Below are positions 43,606-55,720 of a DNA stretch of 64,000 nucleotides, in pieces. This DNA is from Palaemon carinicauda. Its lineage: Eukaryota > Arthropoda > Malacostraca > Decapoda > Palaemonidae. The notes beneath the pieces were generated by a model. That model made no database searches. It saw only the letters and a program-made list of their open reading frames with translations, and had not been told where the DNA came from. Each line of letters starts with the position of its first letter. Within the stretch, counting starts at the first letter, position 1. The stretch lies in NCBI RefSeq assembly GCF_036898095.1, contig NC_090729.1:62215436-62279435 (forward strand), given 5' to 3'. The position numbers and the translations under genes were made by a program.

Positions 43606-46600
43606 CCCTGGAACGGTACGGTGGGTCATCCGCGACCCCGAGCCTCAAAAAAAAAAGAGGTTTTTCTCACGTGACTCACCCCCGTGACTGAATTTGTGGG
43701 TGATCGACCTGCAGTAGGTGTCTCGCCTACACGCTCTAGTAGTGTCCAGATGTGCATTGCTGTAGCTGTACTCCTTCCCCGATTTCTGAGACGCGTCGGG
43801 GTCGAGCGCGACCAAGTTTACCCTTCTAAGGTAATTTGCATAATTATCAAAGTTATTACGTATGATGAAATTGTCGTAGAATGGTGCAACTTGTATAGGT
43901 TATCAGTTGTGGAAAGTCTTGGTGGATTGTTTGACTACCATGTGCATGATTTTTTTTTAATTAAAATGTCGTTCATCACCACGAGGACCATTTTACCGCG
44001 AGTGCCCCTTTTTCATTTTTTTTTCATTTTTTTGCCAAGTAATTTTTCCGTAAAATATTGCCAAATAGTGTCGTAAAACTTTTGCTTTTTTAGTGTTGGA
44101 AAGTGTGTCTAGATGATCTGGCTACCCATGCGTGACTTTGTTTTTGTCAGATACGACGTAGTTATTGGTATATTGGGTATTTAACTGTGGTTGCCAATTT
44201 CTGTTTTTTTTTCAATATTTGTAAAAATTTACTACGTAGTAAGGAATTGCCGTATATTATTGATTTTTTTTCATGTTTATGTGTTAGAAAGTGTGCCTTG
44301 ATGGTTGGGCTAACACGTGCATGTCTTTTTTTTTTATCTGAGGTGCCGTATATTAGAATGTTGGGCATTTTACCGCGAGTACCCCTTTTTCATTTTTTTT
44401 TTTCATTTTTTTGCCAAGTCATTTTTCCGTAAGATATTGCCAAATAGTGTCGTAAAACTTTTGCTTTTTTAGTGTTGAAAAGTGTGTCTATATGATCTGG
44501 CTACCCATGCGTGACTTTGTTTTTGTCAGATACGACGTAGTTATTGGTATATTGCGTATTTAACTGCGGTTGCCAATTTCTGTTTTTTTCAATATTTGTA
44601 AAAATTTACTACGTAGTAAGGAATTGCCGTATATTATTGATTTTTTTTTCATGCTTATGTGTTAGAAAGTGTGCCTTGATGGTTGGGCTAACACGTGCAT
44701 GTCTTTTTTTTTATCTGAGATGCCGTATATTAGAATGTTGGGCATTTTTCCGCGAGTGCCCCTTTTTATTTGTTTTGCATTTTTTTGCTTAGTCATGTTA
44801 CCGTAAGGAATTGGCAAGTAGTGTCGCAAAACTTATATTTTCATAGTGTTGGAAAGTGTTCGTAGATGATCTGGCTACCCATGCCTATTTTTCTTTAGCC
44901 AGATATGGCGTATATATATAGGTATGTGTTCGATTTTTCTGTGATTGCCATTTTTTCGTTTTTTCCCATTTCTTTCAAAATTACTACGTACTAAGGAACT
45001 ATCACAGAGTAATGATTCATTTAAATGTTTATTTGTCGGAAAAAGTGCCTTGATGGTTTGCCTAGCACGTGGCTGAAATTTTTTTTTCTGAAATGCTTAT
45101 AATAAAATGTTGGCCATTTTTCCGCGAGTGCCCCTTTTTATTTGTTTTTCATTTTTTTACTTAGTCATGTTACCGTAAGGAATTGGTAAGAAGTGTCGCA
45201 AAACTTATATTTTTATAGTGTTGGAAAGTGTTTCTAGATGATCTGGCTACCCATGCCTATCTTTTTTTTTAGCCAGATATGACGTATATATAGGTATGTG
45301 TTCGATTTTCCTGTGATTGCCATTTTTTTTTGTTTTTTCCCATTTCTTTCAAAATTACTACGTACTAAGGAACTATCACAGAGTAATGATTCATTTATAT
45401 GTTCATTTGTCGGAAAATGTGCCTTGATGGTTTGCCTAGCACATGGCTGAATTTTTTTTTTTTCTGAAATGCCGTATATTAGAATGTTGGCCATTTTTCC
45501 GCGAGTCCCTCTTTTTATTTGTTTTGCATTTTTTTGCTTAGTCATGTTACCGTAAGGAATTGGCAAGTAGTGTCGCAAAACTTATATTCTTATAGTGTTG
45601 GAAAGGGTTTCTAGATGATCTGGCTACCCATGCCTATCTTTTTTTTAGCCAGATATGGCGTATATATAGGTATGTGTTTGATTTTACGGTGATTGCCATT
45701 TTTTCGTTTTTTCCCATTTCTTTCAAAATTACTACGTACTAAGGAACTATCACAGAGTAATGATTCATTTAGATGTTTATTTGTCGGAAAATGTGCCTTG
45801 ATGGTTTGCCTAGTACGTGGCTGAATTTTTTTTTTCTGAAATGCTGTATATTAGAATGTTGGCCATTTTTCCGCGAGTCCCTCTTTTTATTTGTTTTGCA
45901 TTTTTTTGCTTAGTCATGTTACCGTAAGGAATTGGCAAGTAGTGTTGCAAAACTTGTATTTTTATAGTGTTGGAAAGTGTTTCTAGATGATCTGGCTACC
46001 CATGCCTATCTTTATTTTTAGCCAGATATGGCGTATATATAGGTATGTGTTCGATTTTTCTGCGATTGTCACTTTTTCGTTTTTTCCCATTTCTTTCAAA
46101 ATTACTACGTACTAAGGAACTATCACCGAGTAATGATTCCTCTAGATGTTTATTTGTCGGAAAATTTTGTTTACTTCTTCCTTTGATTGAATATCATCAA
46201 ATTTTTTTAGCTAAAATATTATATTGTTTTACATTTTTTTTTTCGATTTTATTTCCCTTCAAAATATTTTTTTTGGGTCAGAATTTTAATTTTATAGTCG
46301 TAAAATAATCGATAATTATCCAGCAACCCACCATACAATTTTTATGCATATCCAAGAATAATTAGATTAGTAAATAACACCTTGAAATTGATAAACCCTT
46401 CCTACATTTCAGGTGGCAGATTAGGGAGTCTGAGTCAGTGTGGTTGGCGGCCATTTTGTGGACATATCCGAAGCGTAAGTTGCCCTATCTATATATATAT
46501 TCTTGTTCCCTATAGAATTTGTGATATTTTGGTATATTTTTACCTGCATAAATATCATATTATATATTAAATATATGTATTTTTTTACGAAATTTCTGAG

Positions 46601-47120
46601 TACTCAAAAAATTACCTTTAGATATGGCCCCTGATATAAATGTAATTTACAAAATAATGAAGATTTTTTTACATATTTCTATTTTAGGATAACATATGTT
46701 TATTCCCTAAAAAATTAGCCACTTCCTATTTCATTTGGGTACCCAAAAAAATTCATGAAATTTGGACAAATTTTTTTGGGTCTGACTTCATCCAAAATAC
46801 ATCAAGATGTGTCCTAAACATTCAAGAATCAATTCCTAAAAGGATTTGTGTATATATGTATAAACTTTTTTTTATGAATTTTTATGTAAGGTCTTTTTTT
46901 TCTACTTAATTTTTTAAAATATTTATAATAAATAGTTTTTCTGCAGATGAGTAGTATTTATCTTTACAGTTGTTTTAAGCATTCATTGAAGTTTTTTTTG
47001 GCAAAAGAAAAAAGGAGGGTACTGCAAAAACTGATTTATCAAGAATTTCTTTTGGCGTCGGGGTCGCGCGCGTACGAGTATACCCTTAAAGGGGTGTCCG
47101 AGGAGCGTACCTATCCAGGG
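43606..47120. mobile_element. non-autonomous piggyBac-type element, copy 2 (3.5 kb)
   Basis: TTAA flanks both edges (43602-43605, 47121-47124). The left end is CCCTGGAACGGTACGG and the right end inverse is CCCTGGATAGGTACGC. The interior follows copy 1 (4628) from end to end, but with six tandem units instead of four and, near 46775, a deletion of a TCCATGGG-containing stretch that copy 1 has at about 7035-7090. No transposase frame. Confidence 0.88.
43955..46165. repeat. ~375-bp tandem repeat, six units, inside TTAA element copy 2
   Basis: Anchors (TTGCCAAGT, TTGCTTAGTCAT or TTACTTAGTCAT) lie at about 44032, 44411, 44785, 45157, 45534 and 45906, with periods of 372-379 bases. The first two units are of the CCAAG type and the last four of the CTTAG type, so the extra two units relative to copy 1 are CTTAG-type duplications. 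Confidence 0.9.
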
Positions 47121-47394
47121 TTAAAGGTTTAACCTACAAACCCATGTAATCTGTTGAACTGGCTTTCCATGTAACGACTATGGCATGGAGACCTGATATT
47201 GTGATATTAATATTATCATTAATATTATCGTTGTTCAATGAAACTAGAAGGTCATACTTTGTAGTTCAGGTTTTTTAGATTAAATATATCATATGTTTTT
47301 ATTAAGAATCTTTAAAGAAAAATTTCGCTTAAGATCTCATGGTTTATACATTTCCTTTAAAAAAAAAGAAAAAAAAAAAACATTTTAATAAAAG

Positions 47395-48174
47395 TGTCGG
47401 GAATTTTGACCTGATCAATCGAAATTTCCGCCATTTGACTCCGCCTACGATTACGTCAAATTGGAGGGAGAGGAGAGAACTCGCGGGCGAATGAATGTCG
47501 TTCAAGACGAGAATGTTTAGAACCAAAAAGAGAAACCGCCTGGTAGGGCAGGCGCTGAGACTAAAGAAATCAACCACTTTTAATTTAAGATTAAGAAATA
47601 TAACGTCATTCTATTGTAACATGTTAAAAAAGTCCAATCTAGAAATTTAGATTCAGGAAAAATTGCGGGAAAAAGGTGACGTCGGAGGTTGCAGAGGCTT
47701 GCTCTGTCTCTTTGATCCGACGTCCCTAACCACAGTAAGTTCTATCTAATTGTTCTATCTCCCCACCCCTAGTGTACCCAGGTCGGTTTCCATATAGGTC
47801 TTGATAGAGTTATGTAAAGTTTGTACCTGTTAATATTTCATCGATCCTTGTGCCAGGGGTTCAGTGTTATTGTGTAAAGTACGTCAAAGGGTCTCGGTAA
47901 GGCGCTTATCGAGATAACTTTATAAATGTTCAATTAATTTTGCTAAAATCTTGAGTCCGATGCGGACATAGTTTTTTTTCGGACACGCACATGTTCTTTC
48001 AAGTCAAGTAAAGGTTTATTTTTTTCATGTTTCTCGTATTAGATTATTATTTTTATAATAAAATTTGTTAAAATATAGCCATATTCTATTTACTTTGAGA
48101 GGTTAGTCCTTCAGACCTTGTGATCAGCCCAGCACATCGGGCTATTTAGTATAAACCAGTGAAATTTCGCCACA
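47395..48174 (+). mobile_element. BEL/Pao 5' LTR
   Basis: Starts TGTCGGGAATTTTGACC and ends AATTTCGCCACA. Relative to the 3' LTR it has about 10 extra bases near 47455 (TACGTCAAAT) and lacks about 12 near 48095 (CCCCAATGGT), with scattered substitutions, so the insertion is not brand new. Confidence 0.95.
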
Positions 48175-48176
48175 TG

Positions 48177-48194
48177 TGGTCCTTCGAACCGGAT
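48177..48194 (+). promoter_or_regulatory. BEL/Pao primer-binding site
   Basis: TGGTCCTTCGAACCGGAT starts two bases after the LTR. TGG pairs with tRNA CCA, and TTCGAACC pairs with a T-arm. This is a usual place and form for BEL/Pao elements. Confidence 0.75.
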
Positions 48195-48395
48195 CAAGAG
48201 CGCTTCCCAGAGCCGGACGGGACTTAATTAAAATATGAGCTTTTGAGGGTGGGAGAGAAGTAACAATTAAAGGTTCGTCTACGTCCCGATGTGCGATCGC
48301 CCACGTGGGTCAGTTTCTTTGAGTCCCTTAACGTAAAATTACCTTTCTTTCCTTGCTTTGCCAAACCCCCCAAACGTAAAGTAAAGTTAATTAAG

Positions 48396-49619
48396 ATGGC
48401 GGTGTCCACGATCGTTCATATCGAGGCGTCGATGGGCCTAGTGCCGGACTTACTGAGCGAAACGCAAAGGGCGCTGATAGAGACCTACTCTGACTCCGTT
48501 TACCAGAATTTGGTAACGGAGTTGCAGGCAGAGGTCCGACAGCTTAAAGAGCTATACAAAAGCCAGCGCGTTAAACTAGAATCTAGTATCGAAGCCCGAA
48601 TTAGGCATATGTTAGGTGAAGCTACACGTGCTTCCACCCTACTGTATAATAGATAAAATAAAGTGAAAGGCCCTTCAACGGGGAATGTTGCCCTCCCCAG
48701 GTTGAAGCCGCTGCCTCTCCCCACGTTTGAAGGGGAAGTGTAAGAGTACGCATCGTACCGTGAACTATTCACAATCCACGTGGATAGAAGAGCTGATTTA
48801 GACGAAGTGTCTAAATTCACATATTTATTGGGGACATTGGGCAAAGAGCTACTTAGAATCATCAAATCTCTAAGTGTAACCGCCGCGAACTATAGTGTAG
48901 CATTAGACCTATTAGATAAGCAGTATGGCAACGTGCACCAGACACTCGTGATTCTGCACCGTAAATTAGCCAATATCTTTGTGCCGTCACTAAACCCAGT
49001 AGAACTCAAAAGGTTCCGTTTTGAGTTGACCATCATTATTGAACAAATCAAAAGACTGAGTACCAATGACATATGCCAGGGCATGGTCATGAGCCTCATT
49101 AATCAAAAACCGTCAGAGGGAAAGCTCTACCGCAAAGTGATAGAGCATTTGAGAAAATGCGACTATACCTTGGACGAGTTTTTTGAGGCAATAGATTTTA
49201 TTGTGAGAATGCTGGAAGACGATGCGTTGCAGAGAGGCGACAGTCTTGAGAGTGACAAAAGACCAGACAATAGTGTAAGACCGAAAACCCATCCGATCCA
49301 CCATAATTCCTGCCCATTTTGTAGCGAACAGCATCCGCCTCACGGATGTCGCCAAGTGACTGACGTAGCTGCTAGACGTCGCATTTTGCTAAAAAGGGGT
49401 CTTTGTTTTAATTGCACGAAATCAGGCCATCGTAGCGATAAATGTCCCGTTTCAAATTCCTGTAAAAACTGTAATGCTAAGCACCACACTGCAATTTGCG
49501 ATGCGGGTAGACCGCAATCAATCCCTAGTCATAGTAGTAATAGTCAATCAACGTCCCGCCCCGTAGTAAATGCGACGCCTGCGCAGAACGAAACTGCCCC
49601 CCCGTACATCAAAAGTTAA
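48396..49619 (+). pseudogene. BEL/Pao gag with three zinc knuckles (two internal stops)
   Basis: The ATG at 48396 opens a coiled-coil N-terminus (residues about 25-75, VTELQAEVRQLKELYK). Stops at 48654 and near 48740 interrupt the frame without shifting it. The capsid-like DUF1759-type region follows: LPRLKPLPLPTFEGEV, YASYRELFTIHVD, KFTYLLGTLGKELL and ALDLLDKQYGN. Near the C-terminus are three knuckles, CPFCSEQHPPHGC, CFNCTKSGHRSDKC and CKNCNAKHHTAIC. The product would form the particle and bind RNA. The frame ends in a run of seven C at 49599-49605, after which protease continues in another register; a one-base slip in that run is the simplest cause. Confidence 0.9.
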
Positions 49620-52600
49620 AGTAAAATCTAAACAATGCAAAATCGCAAAGATCGCGCAGAGGTCTGATGTGGACCTCCCATGCACTATCTTGCCAACAGC
49701 TATGGCAGGTATTCAACAAAAGCAAGGTAGTAAGCGAGTCCGCCTATTTCTCGACTCAGGAAGCCAGAGGAGCTTCATCTCTGCAAAAATTGCCCGTCAA
49801 TTAGGCCTACCAGTGGTAGGAAGAGTATCCTTGAATATAGCTCCGTTTGGTTCCGAGGAAATAAGCGGAAAATACGATGTAGTAAGTTGCAGGGTTGAAA
49901 TGGGGAAAAGAATCGTGCGTATGAAGTTGGTGGCACACGAACACGTGGAGTCCCGATACATAACGCGGGTTATGTAAAGGTCAGATGGCATCTGTTGACC
50001 AAGGGAGTCACGTTAGCCGATCCAGCAAACCAATCAGATACCATGAAGAACGTTCACATTTTAGTTGGGGCTGATTATTTTAGCTATTTTATTATAGGTG
50101 TTGAAAAAGTAGATGGGATAAATCTCTTCTTGACGCATAATGGTATGTCCCTGTATGGGAAGGTGCCACAGTGGCTGTTCCAAGGGGAAAAGGTCGAACA
50201 AGTAAGAACGTTGAGAGTGTGCAGAATCACGGACGAGCCATATCTATGTGATGTAGACGAGTGGTGGCGATTAGACCGTGTTGGCATCGCCCCATCTGAG
50301 CAATACACTGTTCGCGAGGCCGAGGCCGTGCGAAAGGTATCGCAAAGCGTTGTGAGAAAACCTGAGGGATATCAGATTAGCCTACCATTCGGGTCGGATG
50401 CTAAGCCAGAGACAAATTATCGTAACGCTGTGGCGCAGTTAGAGTCGTTGCAGACCAAATTCAGAAAGGATAGGAAATATTTTGAACAATATCAGGGAGT
50501 GATAGATATATACATCGAAGCAGGTTTTATATCAGAGGTGAAAAATCCCATAGTGGAAGGTTATTACATGCCACACTGGTGTTGAGAAAGACAGCCGTAC
50601 CACCCCCCTTAGAATCGTGTTCAATGCCTCGGCAAAGTCAAAGGGTTGCAAGTCATTGAATGAATGTCTCTTAACTGGGCCCAATTTGGTAGAGGTAGCA
50701 TATAGTTTAATCATAAGGTTTAGGTTGAACCGATATGTCATGTTAGCCGACATAAGTAAAGCATTCCATCGTGTTTTGTTAGTGTTAGATCCTCGTGATG
50801 CCAAATACACACGATTTCTGTGGCACGAGGCAGCTGGTCGAGCGCTTACCTTCGCCTTTAGAGTCGTGGTGTTCGGCATCACAGCTAGTCCATTTTTGCT
50901 ACAACAGACATTAAATTGTCATTTTAAAGAGGAAGGGCACCCAGATTTAGTAAAATCCTTTTATGTCGATAACTATCTGGCCATGTTTGAGTATTTAGAA
51001 CATATGAGGCGAGAGCAGGACTCTGTTCATAACATCTTAAAAGGGGCGGGTATGCCCTTAGAAGGGTGGGCAAGCAATCACTTGGCCTTCGATAGCGAGA
51101 AACAGTGGAGTGAGCCTATGAGTGTGAACGTGCTCGGGCTGCGATGGGCCCGGGACGTGGACAGATTGTGTGTGAAAGAAAGTAAAAGGATCTGTGAGTT
51201 GGGGGAAGGATGGGTGCCTACGAAGCGTAGGGTACTTTCCCTATTAGTCTCCATTTATGATCCGATAGGTTTGATAAGCCCATTATTTGTAAGGGGAAAA
51301 CTTTTCCTTCAACAACTATGGGAGGATAATGTAGGTTGGGATGATGTGTTAGGAGAAAAAAGGGCTAAACAGGCAAGTGAATTGTTGAATGATTTGAAAG
51401 CAGTGAGCGACATCACCTTTCAAAGATCGATAGGAAGAAGGGGTTTAGAACTTCATGTGTTCCCCGATGCCAGCAGTAAAGCATATGGAGCAGTGGCATA
51501 TACCAGGGACGATTGCAATCGGGTAAGTTTGGTTACCAGTAAAATGAGGATCACTCCGAAAGGGATGAGCAAACTGACGATCCCTAAGTTAGAGCTACTG
51601 GCTTTGTTGTTAGGCAGCAGACTAGCAAGAACACTCAAGGAACTGATCGAGCCACGGGAAATAGTAATGTGGACCGACAGTAAGGTAACGTTGGCATGGG
51701 TAGCATCTCCCGATGCCCGATCTAATAAAAATGTGTTTGTTTCTAACAGAGTGGCGGAGATTATTTTTATTCAGCAGGTTTGTAGTTTCAGTCTGAACCA
51801 TGTCCCTAGTCATCAGAACCCTGCCGATATCCTATCCCGAGGTGCAACGGCTCGACAATTGCAAGCTAACTCCCTGTGGAGGAATGGTCCAGAATTCCTC
51901 AGGACCACGGGAAAGCCTGTTCCTTGCAAGGAGGACGAACGACTACATCAAACTCACGTAGTAGCGGAGGTACAGGAGTTAAGGGAGATGTGTCCTCCCC
52001 CCCCCCCCCAAGGCGAGATTTGGGACATCCTGAAAAGGGAAGTAGGGTTCCAATTCTTGTTGAGAGTAGCCAGACTAATTTTAAAGTTTGCTAAGATAGA
52101 ACGGCATCCGTTCAGTATTGTTGTCCAATTAGAGCAAAAACATTATTTTCCTACTGTTTATGCCTACTTAGAGGGTGGAGTCAGACCCCCTCGTGAAGTT
52201 GCTAATTTTGTCAGACAATTGAATCTAGTTTTAGTAGATAATGTCATCTGCACCAGGGGACGAGTGTCCCATGTAGTAGAAACTGATCAGTTAATTCTCT
52301 TGCCAGCCAAAGGGCATTTAGTTAGGATGTATTTAAATTATTTACATCAATTACATTTGCATTGTGGGGTGAATACTCTAATAGGTATCTTTCGACAAAA
52401 ATGTTGGGTGGCGGGTGTACGTTCCATTACGAAGCGAACCGTGCGGCAATGCCCCGAATGCAAGCTAGCCTTCCAGCCTCTAACGAGACAGCCACCACCA
52501 CCCCCCTTGCCAAAGGAAAGGATCACCCTCACAAAACCATTCACAGCGGTTGGAGTGGACCACACAGCAGCCATTCAAACCGAAACGTGGCTAGGATATA

Positions 52601-52809
52601 TACTTATCATAACCTGCATGGCTAGCAGAGCCGTGTACCTTGACTTCTGTCCCTCTTTGGAAGCAGAAGAATTCGTGTTGGCACTAAGACGGTTTAGTGC
52701 CACCCATGGGGCCCTCAGCTCATCATGTCCGATAACCATCAAACCTTCAAGGCTGCCAGCCACCTCCTGCAGGGACTTTACAAAGAAGATGAAGTCCAGC
52801 AGTTCCTGA
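49620..52809 (+). pseudogene. BEL/Pao pol: protease, RT, RNase H and integrase N-part (broken)
   Basis: Protease: VRLFLDSGSQRSFISAKIAR, stop at 49975. The next frame (49995-50585) has HILVGADYF and WWRLDRVGI, typical of the protease-RT linker in Pao pol. The long frame (50617-52809) holds RT (VMLADISKAFHRVLL, VFGITASPFLLQQ, SFYVDNYL), RNase H (HVFPDASSKAYGAVAY, MWTDSKVTLAWV, HVPSHQNPADILSRG) and integrase HHCC (HCGVNTLIG, CPECKLAF) plus the first D (AVGVDHTAAI). The catalytic box is YVDN; some Pao-type RTs naturally have N here, so this need not be damage. A run of 12 C at about 51998-52009 encodes PPPP without breaking the frame. The frame is lost near 52720. Confidence 0.92.
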
Positions 52810-53753
52810 GGAAAACTGGCATAAAGTGGCAGTTTCAGACGCCCCGTGCACCTTGGAAAGGTGGGTTCTTCGAGTGTTTGATAGGAGTAACGAAACGGAC
52901 CCTCCAGATAGCCCTCGGAAAGAAGTACCTGGCAGACGCCCACGTGCTAACCCTCGTGAAAGAAGCAAAAGCAGTGGTGAATAATCGGCCGCTTATGTAC
53001 AGCAGTGACGAGCGCGAGGATGAAGTCCTCACCCCCTCCCATTTGATAAGAGGACACCAAGTCCACCTCATGGCACCAATCTTACCGGACGACCATCTCA
53101 ACGCAACCTTCACCTCTCGGAAGCTACGTGATCGTTACATAAGGTTGACAGATTCACTGAAGGCGTTCAGAGAATGATGGAGAAGGGAATACTTGAGTGC
53201 CTTGAGAGCCCGGCACGACTGTCGGCCCGGGGAACCCTCCAAGCTGCACCCCGGAGACATCGTGCTAGTTAAGCAGGAGAATAAGAAAAGAGCGACATGG
53301 CCTCTGGGACGTGTCGTGGAGACGTATCCCGACGACGACAGAGTCGTACGTTCGGCTAAAGTGTTGTTTGAGGGTGTCGAGTCGCTGCGAGCTGTCAGCC
53401 ACCTGGTTCCCCTAGAAATAGCCCCCTCTGAGGATGACGATGGAGGAGAAGACGACGACGATGACGGAGAAGAGGGCGCCTACAGTTCGACAGCCGGAAT
53501 GCAAGGGATAGCGGAGACGTCTGGGGACGACCAGGGTATGGCACCAGCTACGACAACTCAACAACCAGCCACAGGAACGGACGACAATGACGAGAAAAGT
53601 GAGAACTATGCAGTTAGTGAAAGAAGTGGAAATGAAAATGAAACTGAATCAGAGCAGACGAACGCACAAGGACGTTCTGCACGCCCATTGAGAAGGGCTG
53701 CCGCGAAACAGCGAGAATTGATGGACTGTCTGCTGAAAGGTGACGATATATAA
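52725..53753 (+). pseudogene. BEL/Pao integrase C-part with acidic tail (one stop)
   Basis: Continues integrase one frame over from the previous entry: MSDNHQTFKAA (second D) and APWKGGFFECLIGVTKR (E), so the D-D-E triad is complete across the two pieces. A TGA at 53175-53177 replaces what is usually a codon between FRE and WRREYLSALR. Then HPGDIVLVKQENKKRATWPL and GRVVETYPDDD, the DUF5641-type C-terminal domain of Pao integrases. The last 90 residues form an acidic, Glu/Asp-rich tail. The enzyme would insert the cDNA with a 5-base stagger, as the AAAAG duplication shows. Confidence 0.9.
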
Positions 53754-54020
53754 AACGTAGCTGTAAACAATGAGTGAAAAAGGGGCATGTCCTATCTGGA
53801 AGGTAGGGAGGGTGGAGTTTGTGAGGTGTGCATGAATCTGTGGAAGTTGGAAGTGCGTAGGGGGTGGAGAACAGGGACGGGATGGTCTCTCGTGCGTACA
53901 GACCGAGCGCTGCACAGAACCAGCCCCTCCCTCTTGTACTCCATCAAGTATCAGCCTGCGTGTAGCAGCGCTATATAAGTTGATTATTGTGAATTAAGGC
54001 AGACTGAACTTGAATTGTTA

Positions 54021-54375
54021 TGTATGCATTTCCATTGCCATTTTCTGCCATTTTCTGATTGTTTTAGGCCCATTGCCTGATTGCCTTTACACTTGAATTA
54101 TGTATGCATTTCCATTGCCATTTTCTGATTGTCTTAGGCCCATTGCCTAATTGCCTTTGCACATCAATTATGTATGCATTTCCATTGCCATTTTCTGATT
54201 GTCTTAGGCCCATTGCCTAATTGCCTTTGCACTTGAATTATGTATGCATTTCCATTGCCATTTTCTGATTGTCTTAGTCCCATTGCCTAATCGCCTTTGT
54301 ATTTGAATTGTCATGTATGCATTCCCATTGTTATTTTTGGTTTGTTTTAGGCCCATTGCCTACTTGCCTTACCAT
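54021..54375 (+). repeat. 70-bp tandem repeat between pol and 3' LTR of the BEL element
   Basis: The phrase TGTATGCATTTCCATTGCC recurs at 54021, 54101, 54171, 54241 and 54312 (first unit with a 10-base internal duplication). Each unit also has TTAGGCCCATTGCCTAATTG. Non-coding. Confidence 0.93.
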
Positions 54376-54693
54376 TTTAATTTTGTAATATGTACGTGTA
54401 CATTATCACTGATTTCTGCTGTTCCTTATGTGTATTATACACGAGTACATTAGAATTGCTAGGCCTATTGCCTAATTTGAACTGTTGTATGACTATATGT
54501 TTATTATTGATTATGTTTATTGCCCCGGGGTAACATTGCTGTGTTGTATATTGTGCGTACTCTGTTCGAGTCGTTGCGGAGCGCTACGCAGCGAGCCTAA
54601 CAGAGTCTCGGAGTAAGTCACTCCCCCCACCCCGAGTCCAGCTCTATCCAATTGACCGACGTTTCATCGCTCCTTATTTTGGGGCGTGGAGGA

Positions 54694-55474
54694 TGTCGGG
54701 AATTTTGACCTGATCAATCAAAATTCCCGCCATTTGACTCCGCTTACGATTGGAGGGAGAGGAGAGAACTCGCGGGCGAATGAATGTCGTTCAAGACGAG
54801 AATGTTTAGAACCAAAAAGAGAAACCGCCTGGTAGGGCAGGCGCTGAGACTAAAGAAATCAACCACTTGTAATTTAAGATTAAGAAATATAACGTCATTC
54901 TATTGTAGCACGTTAAAAAATTCCAATCTAGAAAACTAGGTTCAGGAAAAATTGCGGGAAAAAGGTGACGTCGGAGGTGGCAGAGGCTTGCTCTGTCTCT
55001 TTGATCTGAAGTCCCTAACCACAGTAAGTTCTATCTAATTGTTCTCTCTCCCCACCCCTAGTGTACCCAGGTCGGTTTCCATGTAGGTCTTGATAGAGTT
55101 ATGTAAAGTTTGTATCTGTTAATATTTCATCGATCCTTGTGCCAGGGGATCAGTGTTATTGTGTAAAGTACGTCAAAGGGTCTCGGTAAGGCGCTTATCG
55201 AGATAACTTTATAAATGTTCAATTAATTTTGCTAAAATCTTGAGTCCGATGCGGACATAGTTTTTTTTCGGTCACGCACATGTTCTTTCAAGTCAAGTAA
55301 AGGTTTATTTTTTCATGTTTCTCGTATTAGATTATTATTTTTATAATAAAATTTGTTAAAATATAGCCATATTCTATTTACTTCCCCAATGGTTTTGAGA
55401 GGTTAGTCCTTCAGACCTTGTGATCAGCCCAGCACATCGGGCTATTTAGTATAAACCGGTGAAATTTCGCCACA
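54694..55474 (+). mobile_element. BEL/Pao 3' LTR
   Basis: Preceded by the polypurine tract GGGGCGTGGAGGA (54681-54693). Starts TGTCGGGAATTTTGACC and ends AATTTCGCCACA, like the 5' LTR. Confidence 0.95.
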
Positions 55475-55637
55475 AAAAGTGATGGAAAAAAGCTTCCCGA
55501 ATAGAAAAAAAATAAAAACACATTTCATTAAAAAGTATTTACGAGGGACAAGAGTTGATAGGACGGACTCTCTTTTCAGGCTTAAAAGCTTCTTGTTTAT
55601 TTTGGCTCCCATCGGGAAAAAGCAATTAGTGCAATAC

Positions 55638-55720
<83 letters not shown>

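Larger units (their letters stand above)
47395..55474 (+). mobile_element. BEL/Pao LTR retrotransposon, full length (8.08 kb)
   Basis: Two LTRs (47395-48174 and 54694-55474) and a perfect 5-base target duplication, AAAAG, at 47390-47394 and 55475-55479. Primer-binding site, gag, protease, RT, RNase H, integrase and a polypurine tract all lie in the expected order. Damage is light: a few stops, two frameshifts, and small LTR indels. It is the most complete autonomous-type element here. Confidence 0.96.
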
